A stretch of DNA of 64,000 bases, taken from contig CM048553.1 in the NCBI GenBank assembly GCA_026413225.1, forward strand, positions 49,020,001 to 49,084,000. The letters are read 5' to 3'. The position numbers and the translations under genes are program-made. The DNA is from Otis tarda (Eukaryota; Chordata; Aves; Otidiformes; Otididae). Of this stretch, positions 13,247-24,245 are shown piece by piece. Each line of letters opens with the position of its first letter. Within the stretch, counting starts at the first letter, position 1. Under the pieces are notes generated by a model. It was not told the origin of the DNA, did not search any database, and saw nothing but the letters and a program-made list of their open reading frames with translations.

Positions 13247-13342
13247 TATATACTTAAAGATAAACCGTCACTTGTAATATATCTGTTCTGAAAGCAGGAT
13301 CTGGATGCTTCAGGTTCACAGGCATCAGTTAAGCATCACATG
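13247..13342. repeat. 96-base local duplication, copy B
   Basis: Direct copy of 12741-12836, 506 bases away, about 92% identical. It shares the core AGGTTCACAGGCATCAGTTA. It could be a local duplication or two pieces of an unrecognised interspersed repeat. Confidence 0.9.
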
Positions 13343-13440
13343 AGCGTCTTAGAATTTTAGACTTTTTTATAACACATCATAAAGGTTATGATTCTAAGAC
13401 TGGCTTCTTTTACCATTTTCATCATTTAGAAAACAAGGCA

Positions 13441-13637
13441 TCATAGAATCACAGAATGGTTTGAGTTGGAAGGGACTTTAAAGGTCATCTAGTCCAACCC
13501 CACTGCAGGGAACAGGGACATCTCCAACCAGATCAGGTTGCTCAGAGCCGTCCAACCTGGCCTTGAATGTTTCCAGGGATGGGGCATCCACCACCTCTCT
13601 GGGCAACCTGTGCCAGTGTTCCATCACCCTCATTGTA
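13441..13637 (-). mobile_element. CR1 3' end fragment
   Basis: The CR1 3' tail is inverted: TCATAGAATCACAGAATGG, then the GGAAGGGAC...AAAGGTCATCTAGTCCAACC motif, then the reverse of GCCCCATCCCTGGAAAC and of CAGAGAGGTGG. It ends at the reverse of ACAATGAGGGTGATGG. A 2-base loss in GAGCC-GTCCAACC distinguishes it from the neighbour at 13.96 kb. It is about 200 bases long and 5'-truncated, in the same orientation as MYRIP. Confidence 0.92.
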
Positions 13638-13957
13638 CTGGTTGGGTCATGAGTAATTATAGATGTAGATACGTAAGAAGAGAGGGAAAAGCATTTCATC
13701 TTTGCCACTTTATTGTTGGTTGTTTTACCTCTATCAAAAGCAAGAGATACTTGTTTTGATTTGTGTTGTGTAGTTTGCTGCATGATAAAAATTCAGGCAG
13801 CATTAAGACTATTAAAGCAAGTTTTATTCAAGATCTGGAGAAAAGAGAGAATACAGTAAAGCATGAATTTCAAAGAACCAAAGACAGCCTTTTTTCATCC
13901 ACCTAAATGTTAAAGCCTAATTCCATGCTGGTGTGGTACAAAAAGTCCTGCCAAATC

Positions 13958-14973
13958 ATAGAATCATAGAATGGTTAGAGTTGGAAGGGACCTTCAAAGG
14001 TCATCTAGTCCAACCCCCCTGCAAGGAGCAGGGACATCCCCAACTAGATCAGGTTGCTCAGAGCCCCATCCAACCTGGCCTTGAATGTTTCCAAGGATAG
14101 GGCATCCACCACCTCTCTGGGCAAGCTGGACTAGTGTTCCACCACATTTAGTGTAAAAATTTTTTTCCTTATATCTAGTCTGAATCTACCTTCTTCTATT
14201 TTAAAACCATTGCCCCTTGTCCTATCGCAGCAGGCCCTGCTTTTCCCTTTTCTTTCCCCCATCTTTGTTATAAGCTTCCTTTAGGTATTGGAAGACCGCT
14301 ATCAGGTCTCCCTGGAGCCTTCTCTTCTCCAGGCTGAACAGTCCCAACTCTCTCAGCCTGTCCTCATAGGAGAGGTGCTCCAGTCCTCTCATCACCTCTG
14401 TGGCCCTCCTCTGGACCCTTTCCAACTGATCCATGTCCTCCTTATGTTGGGGGCTCCAGAGCTGGATGCAGTACTCCAGGTGGGGTCTCACCAGAGCAGA
14501 GCAGAGGGAGAGAATCACCTCCCTCGACCTGCTGGCCACGCTCCTCTTGATGCAGCCCAGGATGTGACTGGCTTTCTGGGCTACAAGTGCACACTGCTGG
14601 CTCATGCTGAGCTTCTCATTCACCAGCACTCCCAAGTCCTTCTCCTCAGGGCTGCTCTCAATCCATTCCCCGCCCAGCCTGTATTTGTGCTTGGGATTGC
14701 CCTGACCCATGTGCAGGACTTCGCACTTGGCCTCGTTGAACTTCATGAGGTTTGCATGGACCCACCTCTCCAGCCTGTCAAGGTTCCTGTGGATGGCATG
14801 CCTTCCCTCCAGCGTGTCGACGGCACCACACAGCTCAGTGTTGTCAGCAGACCTGCTGAGGTTGCCCTCTATCCCACTGTCCATGTCGCCAACAAAGATG
14901 TTAAACAGGGCCAGTCCCAGTACCAACCCTTGAGGAACGCCATTCATCACTGGTCTCCACTTGGACATTGAGC
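13958..14973 (-). mobile_element. CR1 LINE, 5'-truncated, decayed copy
   Basis: It is an inverted copy from the 3' tail (two ATTCTATG units) up to the reverse transcriptase at GSMSKWRP, where the match stops abruptly beside a C run (14974-14982). It is in the same orientation as MYRIP and opposite to the 8.8 kb copy, which it matches over about 1 kb. It lies 320 bases from another CR1 3' end of the same orientation, separated by sequence I do not recognise. Confidence 0.94.
14250..14973 (-). pseudogene. CR1 reverse transcriptase remnant with broken catalytic motif
   Basis: The frame reads from [16 protein letters not shown] through the conserved thumb region ([45 protein letters not shown]) to about KDGG. 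There it leaves the CR1 frame at an A/G-rich insertion near 14245-14260. The catalytic motif, FADD in the neighbour copy, is SADN here (14840-14851): the first aspartate is kept, and both the phenylalanine and the second aspartate are lost. Motif A is missing through truncation. It is clearly inactive. Confidence 0.9.
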
Positions 14974-14982
14974 CCCCCCCCT

Positions 14983-16891
14983 CTCCAGTCAAAACCCCTT
15001 CACACCTTTGTATGATTATTACCCCAACATTTTTGTCTCAACTCTTCTAGCTGTTAGCACCAACATTAAGTGTGTCAAAGTTAAACATACAGGATGTTCC
15101 AGAGGGATAAATCTATATGCAACAATCTGACTTGCCTTGTTCTCTCTAGTGCAGTCTAACATGGGAAAACTTATTTGTCCTTCTTTGCCCATTATCTCAA
15201 AGAAACTGTTCTGGCTTGACAAGCTTGCTCTTTCTGTCAGAAGCCTCCATTGCAACATTTACTCATTTATTTTCTTAGCTGAATATCCTTAATTTGGAGG
15301 GTGGCAAAGCAAACAGAAGATACTTGTTTATATACTATTTCATTAAAATAAAAATAGAGCTGATAGCTTATTGACATAATTCTTTAATATACAAAAAAAA
15401 GAAAAACTTCAAGTTTAAATCACTGGGCTCATTGTTATAACGTGTAAACAGCACCAGCTAAGGCAGCAACAATAGTCCTCTTATGCTCTGCTGAGAAGGT
15501 TGCATATGGGATTAAAGCTGACAAATCTCCATGGGTGCATGGTTCTACAGAGTTTGCATCTTCAAGATTAAACATTTGGCTTTTATTAATACTACGAAGA
15601 GCAAGAACAAAACCCTGCTAAATCAGATACACAAGCTTATTTCAAGAAATGCCAGAGTGACAACTCAAATTCATGAAGCTAAAAAAAAATAAAATAAAAT
15701 AAAAGAAGAGAAAACAATCCACAACACACTCTCAGGAAGGCTGAGGATGGAGCCCAGGTCACCATACCCAGCTAATCCCTTGCTAAGTAAAGGTCTTTGC
15801 CCAGCTACAGTCTTTGTACCATGTTGGTTTCCTCAGGTCGAGTATGTGCTCAGCTAAGCTCGCAAGTCTATTAGAAAAGGATCAGCTTTATTTCCCAGGG
15901 TGCTTAAACTGGCTCCCAGCTTCTCCTCTATCCATGGCAATCCCGTCCAGCTTCAAATTGCTGTATGAAGGGGTCAGTAACCAGATGGGAGACCTCCAAG
16001 AAGCAACACAGTGCAGAACCAGATAGGGCTGCCCGTTTCAGAGCAGGATTGAAGACCCACACAAGCAGTCTCGTTCCTCTGCCCCACGCTCCCCTGAGGC
16101 AGAGCGGTTAAAACCGGTTCTGGATTGGTGCAAGAAACATGGAAGGTAATAGCACAGCCAATTTCAAATGAAGCCTAACACTATTTACACTGTACTAGAG
16201 CTGCCCTGCTGAAGAGCCATAGTGAGAAAAGTACACCTAGCTCCTGGACAGGCTCAACCTTTCACTTCTTGACTCATGCCAAGAGACACAGGAAAGAAAA
16301 GCTGCAAGCCTGCAAGTAAGTGGTGAGGAGACAGACTGACAGTACACACAGATTAATCAGGAACAGGTAAGAATTAGACATACAGCGTGAACATGACTTT
16401 TCAGAAGAACTTTGCAGTGAGATCAGGTGAGAGAGATGACAAAGCGCTGCTGCAATAGCATCAGGAACATTCCATGGAATTAAAAGCAACTACCCTAAGA
16501 TTTCAGAAGAGTGAAGGTTGCATTTGTTCTGTGAACTACTGTATTCCAGCAACTACAAGACGCTCCCAGAACACTTTTTACAGGAAAAGGCACGATCTGG
16601 TTTAAAAATCAGTTGTGGGGGATGGGAAAAACAAACAGCACACTCAACTCAGATTAAGCTTATTTCCCCAAGACAAAGCAACCTTTCTCAACTCCCTCTG
16701 ACCAATGCCTCTGTCACCTATGGTCCCTCGAGTACTATTAAATCCATTACAGGGGACTTTATAGAACTTAACAACCCTGAAACATCCTGCATTTATCCCT
16801 GCCAGGTATGTGTGACTCACATTTCAAAAAAGACAACTGTACCATACTTGGCAGCTTAATATATTGGAACCAATTTATCACTGTACTACTT
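14983..16891. other. MYRIP intron 2; no gene seen
   Basis: Unique sequence between CR1 copies, with one AAAAT microsatellite. The region 15.72-16.10 kb is a little richer in GC but has no exon-like frame. Confidence 0.7.
15681..15704. repeat. (AAAAT)n-type microsatellite
   Basis: A9 followed by TAAAATAAAATAAAA, a short pentanucleotide repeat in intron 2. Confidence 0.85.
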
Positions 16892-17155
16892 CAGTTGTTT
16901 AAATTAGAAGGAGGTAGGTTTAGATTAGATATTAGAAAAAAATTTTTTACAATGAGAGTTGTAGAGCACTGGAACAGGTTGCCCAGAGAGGTGGTGGATG
17001 CCCCATCCCTGGAAATGTTCAAGGCCAGGCTGGATGAGGCTCTGAGCAACCTGATCTAGTCGGGGATGTCCCTGCTTCTTGCAGGGGGGTTGGACTAGAT
17101 GACCTTTGAAGGTCCCTTCCAACTCTAACCATTCTATGATTCTATGATTCTATGA
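16892..17155 (+). mobile_element. CR1 3' end, about 260 bases
   Basis: It starts at TTTAAATTAGAAGGAGG and continues through the last ORF2 codons ([16 protein letters not shown], then [14 protein letters not shown] to EALSNLI, stop) and the full 3' untranslated tail to three ATTCTATG units. The A run at 16935-16941 is 7 long and keeps the frame, unlike the 8.8 kb copy. Apart from that it is nearly identical to the tail of the 8.8 kb copy, so both are recent copies of one subfamily. Confidence 0.94.
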
Positions 17156-17545
17156 AATTAAAAGACTTTTGTGATACACTCTAAAGGTCTGTCCTTCTAG
17201 TTGTCATAAAGTTAGTTATATTACAGGAATTAACATAAGTCTGCATATACTGCTTATGATAATAAACATTTTTTAAAACATTAGTCATGTTTTCATGTTT
17301 ACACTCAGAAGAGCCAAATTCACTTTTATTAGATCAGGAATAGATTATTTTAAAAACTGTGACACATTTCAAGTTCTACAAGAACAAGATGAGACAAATA
17401 TAGTCTAAGTTTCCCATTTTGTATTTTTTATTATATTTTTTATTTTCCCAAGTTTTTCTGAAAAATGCCTAAAAAGCAAAGTCCTACTTACCTAAAGACA
17501 AGTCCAATAATGTACAGCTCCAAATACTCCAAGGGACAGATAAAA

Positions 17546-17616
17546 GGGTTTTTTTTTGTTTGGTTGGGGGTTTTTAAATTGTTTTTAATTTTTGTTGTTG
17601 TTTGGTTTTTGCTTTT
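17546..17616. repeat. T/G-rich low-complexity tract
   Basis: T runs broken by GG, GTTG and GGGGG. It is the opposite-strand form of the A/C tracts elsewhere in the window. Confidence 0.85.
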
Positions 17617-18370
17617 ACTACACATAGTACAGAATGCTATTCCAGGACTTTAAAAGTAAGATTAATAACTCTTGCCTTCAGAAAGCAAATAAAAGGAATC
17701 TTGCATCCATCATTTTAACTAGAGGTCTTTGAGAAGTTATTTACTGGAGGGTGTGTTGTTTTTTAATACCTAAGTTGACAATACTGAGTTATTTAACTTC
17801 TCTCTTACATACAATTATAGGGAAGTGTCATTTACACAAAAGTAAATGTGTTGGTTGGTTCTCTGTTGCAAGGCTCTTTCTTGTGGGCGCTATGCACATG
17901 TTTTTTTTAGGACTGCATCTATGCTGGAGCACAGTCAGACACCCAACAGATTTGCTTGACCCCAGAAACAATCTAGTCCTGTTTGTTCCACCTAGGAGCT
18001 AATAAGCCCTGCAGGGACAGATATGTTCCTTCCTGCCTTCAGATCACAGGTCAGCTTGGTAGAACCTGGTGCTACTGCATGGTCTTACTGACTGCAGTTT
18101 CTCCAGCTTTACCGCCCAGAGCAGCTATTCCCTAAGCAAGAGATACAAACAGAAGTATACTAATGGGTTTAAAGATTACAACCCACATCTTCTGGCCAAT
18201 GCAACCAATGAATTGGTCTGTAAGGAAAAAGCTTGGAAGGAGGACAGAACATCTGGCAGTCAATGCAAGAAAAGCCTCTCTTCTACAAGTGTTCTTAACC
18301 ACTAGGCAGGGACAGGTGGGAGATAACCAGACACTCTCACCTCTTCATTATTGGGAATCATTTACCCAAA

Positions 18371-18437
18371 TCATAGAATCATAGAATAGTCAGGGTTGGA
18401 AGGGACCTTTAAAGGTCATCCAGTCCAACCCCCCACT
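18371..18437 (-). mobile_element. Very short CR1 3' tail
   Basis: About 66 bases of the inverted CR1 tail (ATCATAGAATCATAGAATAG to TCCAGTCCAACCCCCC). It is an extreme 5' truncation, with only the terminal untranslated repeat remaining. Confidence 0.9.
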
Positions 18438-21400
18438 CTCTTCAGTTCAGAGCTAACAAAATAACCAGACCAGCTGGCAAAAAGTACAGGAAGATGCAAT
18501 TGAGTGAATGGAGCTTTGATTTGCCCCTGGAACAGTGTCTTGCAGGAGGTTGGTCCCTCTCCTCTTTCTGTCAAGCTAGAAAACCGGCCATGGCAACGCT
18601 TCAAGAACATTCACGTGGATGCCCGTGCCCTGCCAGAACAGTGAGGGGATTTTAGCCACTGAGTTTTAAAACACTTATTTAATATAAGCTGATAAACTTA
18701 TTCATATGTGAAGACTTCAGACATCTAAAGCTCTGTCCAGATGAGCAATAAAGCTTTTACAGTATTATCCCCTAGATAGGCAAGTACCCTTATAGATATA
18801 TTTAACAGGGGACTGAATTGCCCCGTTACACAAAATGTTGAACTGCCTCAACGTCAGATGCCAATACAATGACTATACTTCATTGCTATGTTTGGTAAGT
18901 AAATAAAAACAAATTTGTTAGTAAACAGGCATACTGGACTGGAGATACAAACATTACATTTGCCCAAAGCATGAAACAGAGAAGAATGCAGTAATATCAT
19001 CCTTATATACCAGGGAAAGAGAAGGGGTGGGGGGGAGGGAAAGAGGATCACATTCTCCTTTGGTCTACAAGAATAGGAAAAAAGGAGGAAAAAATTGCAT
19101 TTCCTCCTTCCCTTACTGTTTCTCAACCCCAAATATAGGATAATTAATTTTATTATAGCCTAAATTTAATCAAACAGTAAAAATGTATTATATGCTCGAA
19201 TTAGAACTTCATACAGAAAATAACTTCTGAGACTTTTCAGCTGTAAGGCACCATTTGCGACTTTCTCTGCAGCAATTTACTGCACGATGTACAGACAAAT
19301 ATTTTATTATGGATTGCAAGTAACAGCGATCACAGTATAAATCAGTGTTTATAAAAAAAACACACAAAAAGGCTAAATTTTACATATTTGCTTACCAAAT
19401 ACTTGTGATGAGCCCAGAAATAAAAAAAAACACCCACACAACAAAAAAACCTCAAAGTTTTTACAGCACAATCTATAATGTCAGATCAGTCTTGATTTTT
19501 TTTTTGTTTGTTTCTTGCACAAGACAAACGTTAGCAGGCAAAGTCCTTTAAAGCCTACTTCACTGTTCCCATTTTAACAACAAATTCACTGTTTGCAACA
19601 AAAGCTTATGACAGATTATCCATCAATGCTAGTGGAAACCAGCTAAAGTAGGAGAAATCTAAGTATTGTCCACTATATGCATGTTTATAATCAGCTAAAT
19701 CTGCCTTTCAAGGGACAATTTAGTTCTTTATCATTAACATTCAAGTAACAATTGTAAATGGATGGGCAAAAGACAAATAGCCATAATGCCAATGCTCTAT
19801 TAAAGATCTAGGGCTGTAATGAAAGCTAAAGCCTTTCATAGGAAAGGTTCATTTTAGCTAACAGACACAGAAATGGTATTTGATTTGCATCTAACCCACG
19901 GAAACTAAAAACATTAAGACAATTGTAAGTAACAGGGCTTAAATAAAAGGCTCAGTACACTTAAAATTCTAACTTTTGAAGTGTTAAGGGTGGGTTTATG
20001 GGATGATAGTTCCAGTAACATTAACTTGAACTGAACGCAACTCTCCTCTATTTTTTTAAGTTGCAGTCTCTCTCCCAGAGAGTATGAAGTCATACTTGCT
20101 TGATGAAAACCAATATATAACTTCTTATTCCTCAGAAGCCCTGAAGACACAACACTGCTAAATTGAAACTTAGATGGTTTTATTACTTACTGTGTAATAT
20201 TTTACAAAAAAAAAAATCTAATTACTCACAATCATGCAACCCTGCTAGTGAGGAAAAGGCTGCACAAGCAATACTTCCCATCTCACCAATGCTGCCAGGA
20301 CTTTAATAGGGCAGTAGGGCATGAAATTGAAAGAACTCAGCTCAACTTTTGCAGCAGTGGTCAAGTTTGCAGAGTTAGTATTAAGGGTTAGAGAATGCAT
20401 TTGATAAGAGAACACTAAGAAACAGTAAAGAAGGGACTTCAAATAAGCATTTTGACATTTAAGCTTCTCAAGCTAGGTGTACATTAAAGGGTCTCATTCA
20501 GCCAAATACGCACGTACCTGTTGCACCTTGCCAAACTGCAACCAGTCAAAGGCCATGAAGCTACCTCCCTCTCTTCCCCAAGGTAGGGCAGACAAATTTG
20601 GAAGTCTATTCTGGCATCACACAGAACAGTTTCAAGACTCCATCTTGTATCGTGTGCACACACACAGACACTCATTTCGGTGAGATGAGCGCAATTTTTC
20701 TCCCCCGACCACACACTTCATGAGCCAAGGAAGAGGCAGGATACTAAGAGAACACAAGCCTGGTGCTAGCTGAGACCTTCCCAGCACAAGGAGAAAGTTC
20801 CTGCAGCCACAGTGCTCTACACTAACAGCCAGGACCACTGCAAAGCCAATGGCAGCTGAGTGCTGGTCCTCAGGAAACAACAGGCTTTTCTGCTTTTAAT
20901 GGTGGCTGCTTATTGTACAAATTCCCTCTCAGGGGGCCACCATGCTAGGCTCCCCTTCCAGTCAGTTTTTGGGGTAATTCCACCAGATTTTGCAAAATGT
21001 GGAGGGGAAAATGGACACCCTGTCAAATGATTCCTGCCAGGAAACATCATCAGCTTTTTAATAAACTATCATCAGGGCTAAGCACGATCTTTGTTTAAAA
21101 ATAATATTTTCTTTGCCTTTTCTGACATCAATAACAGAGAAAGTAATTATATAACTCAAATGTTCTGTAGTAAACACCACTGTGTGGTTTATTATGGCCA
21201 TAGAAATAGAATTACTGTCTCAAACTCCAAAACTGTGACAGTACGTGCAATTTTCTAAACATTTGCTTATCCATTAAAGCAAACCTTAGATGTTTTTCTA
21301 GGAAGCACATGATGTATGATCAAACCAAATGAGTCAGTAAATAATAGCTCACAAGCCAGGTTGGTAAATGAATGCTTAGCATAATGTAAAGCTTTGCAAA

Positions 21401-24217
21401 GCGGTGAAATACTTGGAAACAAACAAGGAGTTCAAAAAGAGAGAAGACCCTTACAATATGCATTGTATGTATTAGTAGATAGACCTATATAGCACTCGCA
21501 CATAAACAGCCTCCTCTGAAATTTTCTCCAAAGAAATAAGTTCCCTAAAACCAAAATCTTTAAAATATTTTGGAAGTATACCACAATGTCTTGATTTTGA
21601 GAAGAATCTACATAACTCTACAAAAGGAAAGATGATTGGCAAATCATCACAATATGATCCTGTGTTTCAGGCTTATTTGTTTTTAACCTAGCTTTCTAAT
21701 TTATTTTTTTATTGCTACTAAAGAGAACATTTTAAATGGAAGTAATTGTGGAAATGAATCTGTAACATCTATTATGCAGTCAAAGGTTTACTGTTAACAG
21801 AAAAAGGTGATGCTCCATTGCTCCTGGACAGTTACCTCAGATAACTCAGTACAACTCATTAGAAACACTGTAAATAACATGGGCCCTTCATAAACAGCTT
21901 TCCAGATTGCTATATAGCTTTTGACCTATGCCTAAGGAGCTCTACTGGCCAATTATTAGGAGATTTAAAGAAAGGAAAGGTATCATTTACTCAGCCCCTT
22001 CACTGAATTCCATGTGTTTTCAGGAAGACCAGGCTCTTCACCAGCAATAAAAAACTTGAATTCATCAGTCCCCTAAGTAAATTGCTCAAATTGAAAAAGA
22101 AAGGTCTGAAAGGTAGTGTGTATTCTCAAACTTTTCTTCTGCATTTACAATACAAAAGTCATAATTATAAATTGGTTTAATGTATTCAAATATAAGGTAT
22201 CTGGTGATGTTTTACTCAGAACATGGCAACATTCAAATATAATTGCTCCTGACCCGTGACATTTTTTTTTTAATCACAAATATCTGTGGAGGATGTTTGT
22301 CTTTCCAAGACTGGCAGCATATAAAAAGATACAGTGCTTGGGATTTCTGTCACCCAATTTCTGACTGCTTCATGAAAGCTAATATCCATTAGCATCTCTA
22401 TGGCAAGCTGTTTTGGTCTCAAGTTTTGCTACATTAGGCACCTACAACGCTAGGTAGAAGATAGGACCAGATTCCCAAATTGCAAAGACTTAAATATATA
22501 TGCATCTTGGAGTTGTGGTGCCTCACTGTTTGGTTTTTGCTATTCAGAATGACAGAAGCTAAGTCTTGACTTTAAATCCTCTGTGCTAACCGCTGTTACC
22601 TAAAACAAAAGCATTTGTTTGCAAGTGAAGAAAGAAATCCATAATACTGAAGAGGAGTTTTATCCATGCAAAGCCAACTGAGCTAGATTCATAAACTAGA
22701 GGCAGCCAAATCATGAGAACATAAGCAGGATAAAGCAAACATCAGCCTTTGATTTCACTGGGTAAAAGTGGCTTCTGCAATATTCTTTCTTCTTCCCCCT
22801 CTTTTCCCAGTCTCCCTTGTCTCAGATAACCCCAATCACCATTACAAAGTGTTGTAAAATGTTGAAGCAAACAAATCAAAAGGAAAATCCCACCACAATA
22901 AGCAAGTTAAATGTGGAGACATCAAAGATATGCCCAAAATGCTCTGCCAGATTCCTGATATTACTCTTCTGCAGCAAATAGCAAACATCAGTATTAGAAG
23001 ATTTTTTCACTAAATGAAAAAAACCATCATAGCTGTTTCCAAAATGCCTGCCTGTTCGCATAGGCTACAATTATGTGCTGCTGATTTAACCACCACATTA
23101 ATGGTAATTAATGCTAACGTTAATAACTGATGCTAAAGCAGCAATGCCTGCAATACCAAGATAACATAAATATATAAGATCATAATTTCTGCTCAAAGGG
23201 ATGACATCAGACAGTCACATTCTCCTTTTGCAACACTACCCTCTTCTAATTTATTCAAAGCAGGTGCTGTTTGGCCAGGACTGTTTGCAAAGAACATTTT
23301 AATGTAGAGACCTGTTGCTGGGAATTCCCTGCTCAATAGTCTACGAGACTTCTTAGCTGCTGATTGGGGGGAATTTTAAAAAACAACCTATGTTATCATA
23401 AAAAGTGACAATGCTATCAACTTAACCAGGGAAATCTACTCCTGAAAAGTGCACAAAGTGAATTTCTGTTTTCAGATGATGATGGAGTTTGTTTTCTTTT
23501 ATGAAACTGAGTCTTAAGTTGACTAAATGGGATGTTGTATCTTTTTACATTACCCAAGGGCAGAAAGGCCAGAATGCCTGGAACTGCTTCCTCAATTGAT
23601 TAAAGACAAATGAAATTTGAGAGAAGTATTGTCCAGGAGAACACTTTTTGGTTGTCAGAGACTGTGCTAAGTAATATTTTAATAGAAAGAAAAAAAAACA
23701 CTCCCTCTTGTTTTCTGTCCTTATTTTTATTCAGAATGCAACAAGACAAAAATACCAGCCTGGAACTAAACTAAGAGTTTGGCAAACATAAAGAATATAA
23801 AGGTTATTCCTCATTAGACACACACTACAAAACATTAAAGACATTTCCAGCAGTTACTTACAGACAATTGATGTAATCTAAGCCAGGAAAATCTCTGTTA
23901 CAGCTGGCTGACAGAACTGCCATTCAAGACTGTGTTTTACACTACTCCAAACACATGAATGCTAATTCAAACTAAGTGTCCAGCCTCTCCGAAACTGGGC
24001 CACTTAGAGGCTCTAAGCCAGTTTTTCAAATCTCAAGACTGCATCTTTGAAGAGTTACAAGTCTAGCCTGTATTAATGGCAAACACGACGGTACAAGTTT
24101 GATTTGTTATAAACCTCTTATTCCCCAAGGCTATCTTCCTCTAATTTCTCACCTGCTCTGGCACTCTGAAAGCACACTTTGTCAGTGTGGTTGTGCTTAT
24201 TAGTATTCTGTTACATA

Positions 24218-24245
24218 ATATTAGTATACTATAATATACTAATAT
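24218..24245. repeat. AT-rich inverted repeat (11-base stem, 6-base loop)
   Basis: ATATTAGTATA and TATACTAATAT are exact reverse complements around CTATAA. More TATTAGTAT units lie on both sides (24199-24260), so the palindrome may be part of a decayed AT microsatellite. It is in intron 2. Confidence 0.85.

Larger units (their letters stand above)
9976..13440. other. MYRIP intron 2 between CR1 copies; no gene seen
   Basis: Unique AT-rich sequence holding an A-rich tract and both copies' surroundings of the 96-base duplication. There is no supportable exon. Confidence 0.7.

Noticed and set aside
12741-13342. Tiny LTR element with 96-base terminal repeats
   Set aside because: No TG...CA ends, primer-binding site, polypurine tract or target duplication seen, so it is kept only as an unexplained duplication.
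13478-13783. 101-codon minus-strand frame with [17 protein letters not shown]
   Set aside because: Its second half is CR1 and its first half is unrelated flanking DNA, so it is not a gene.
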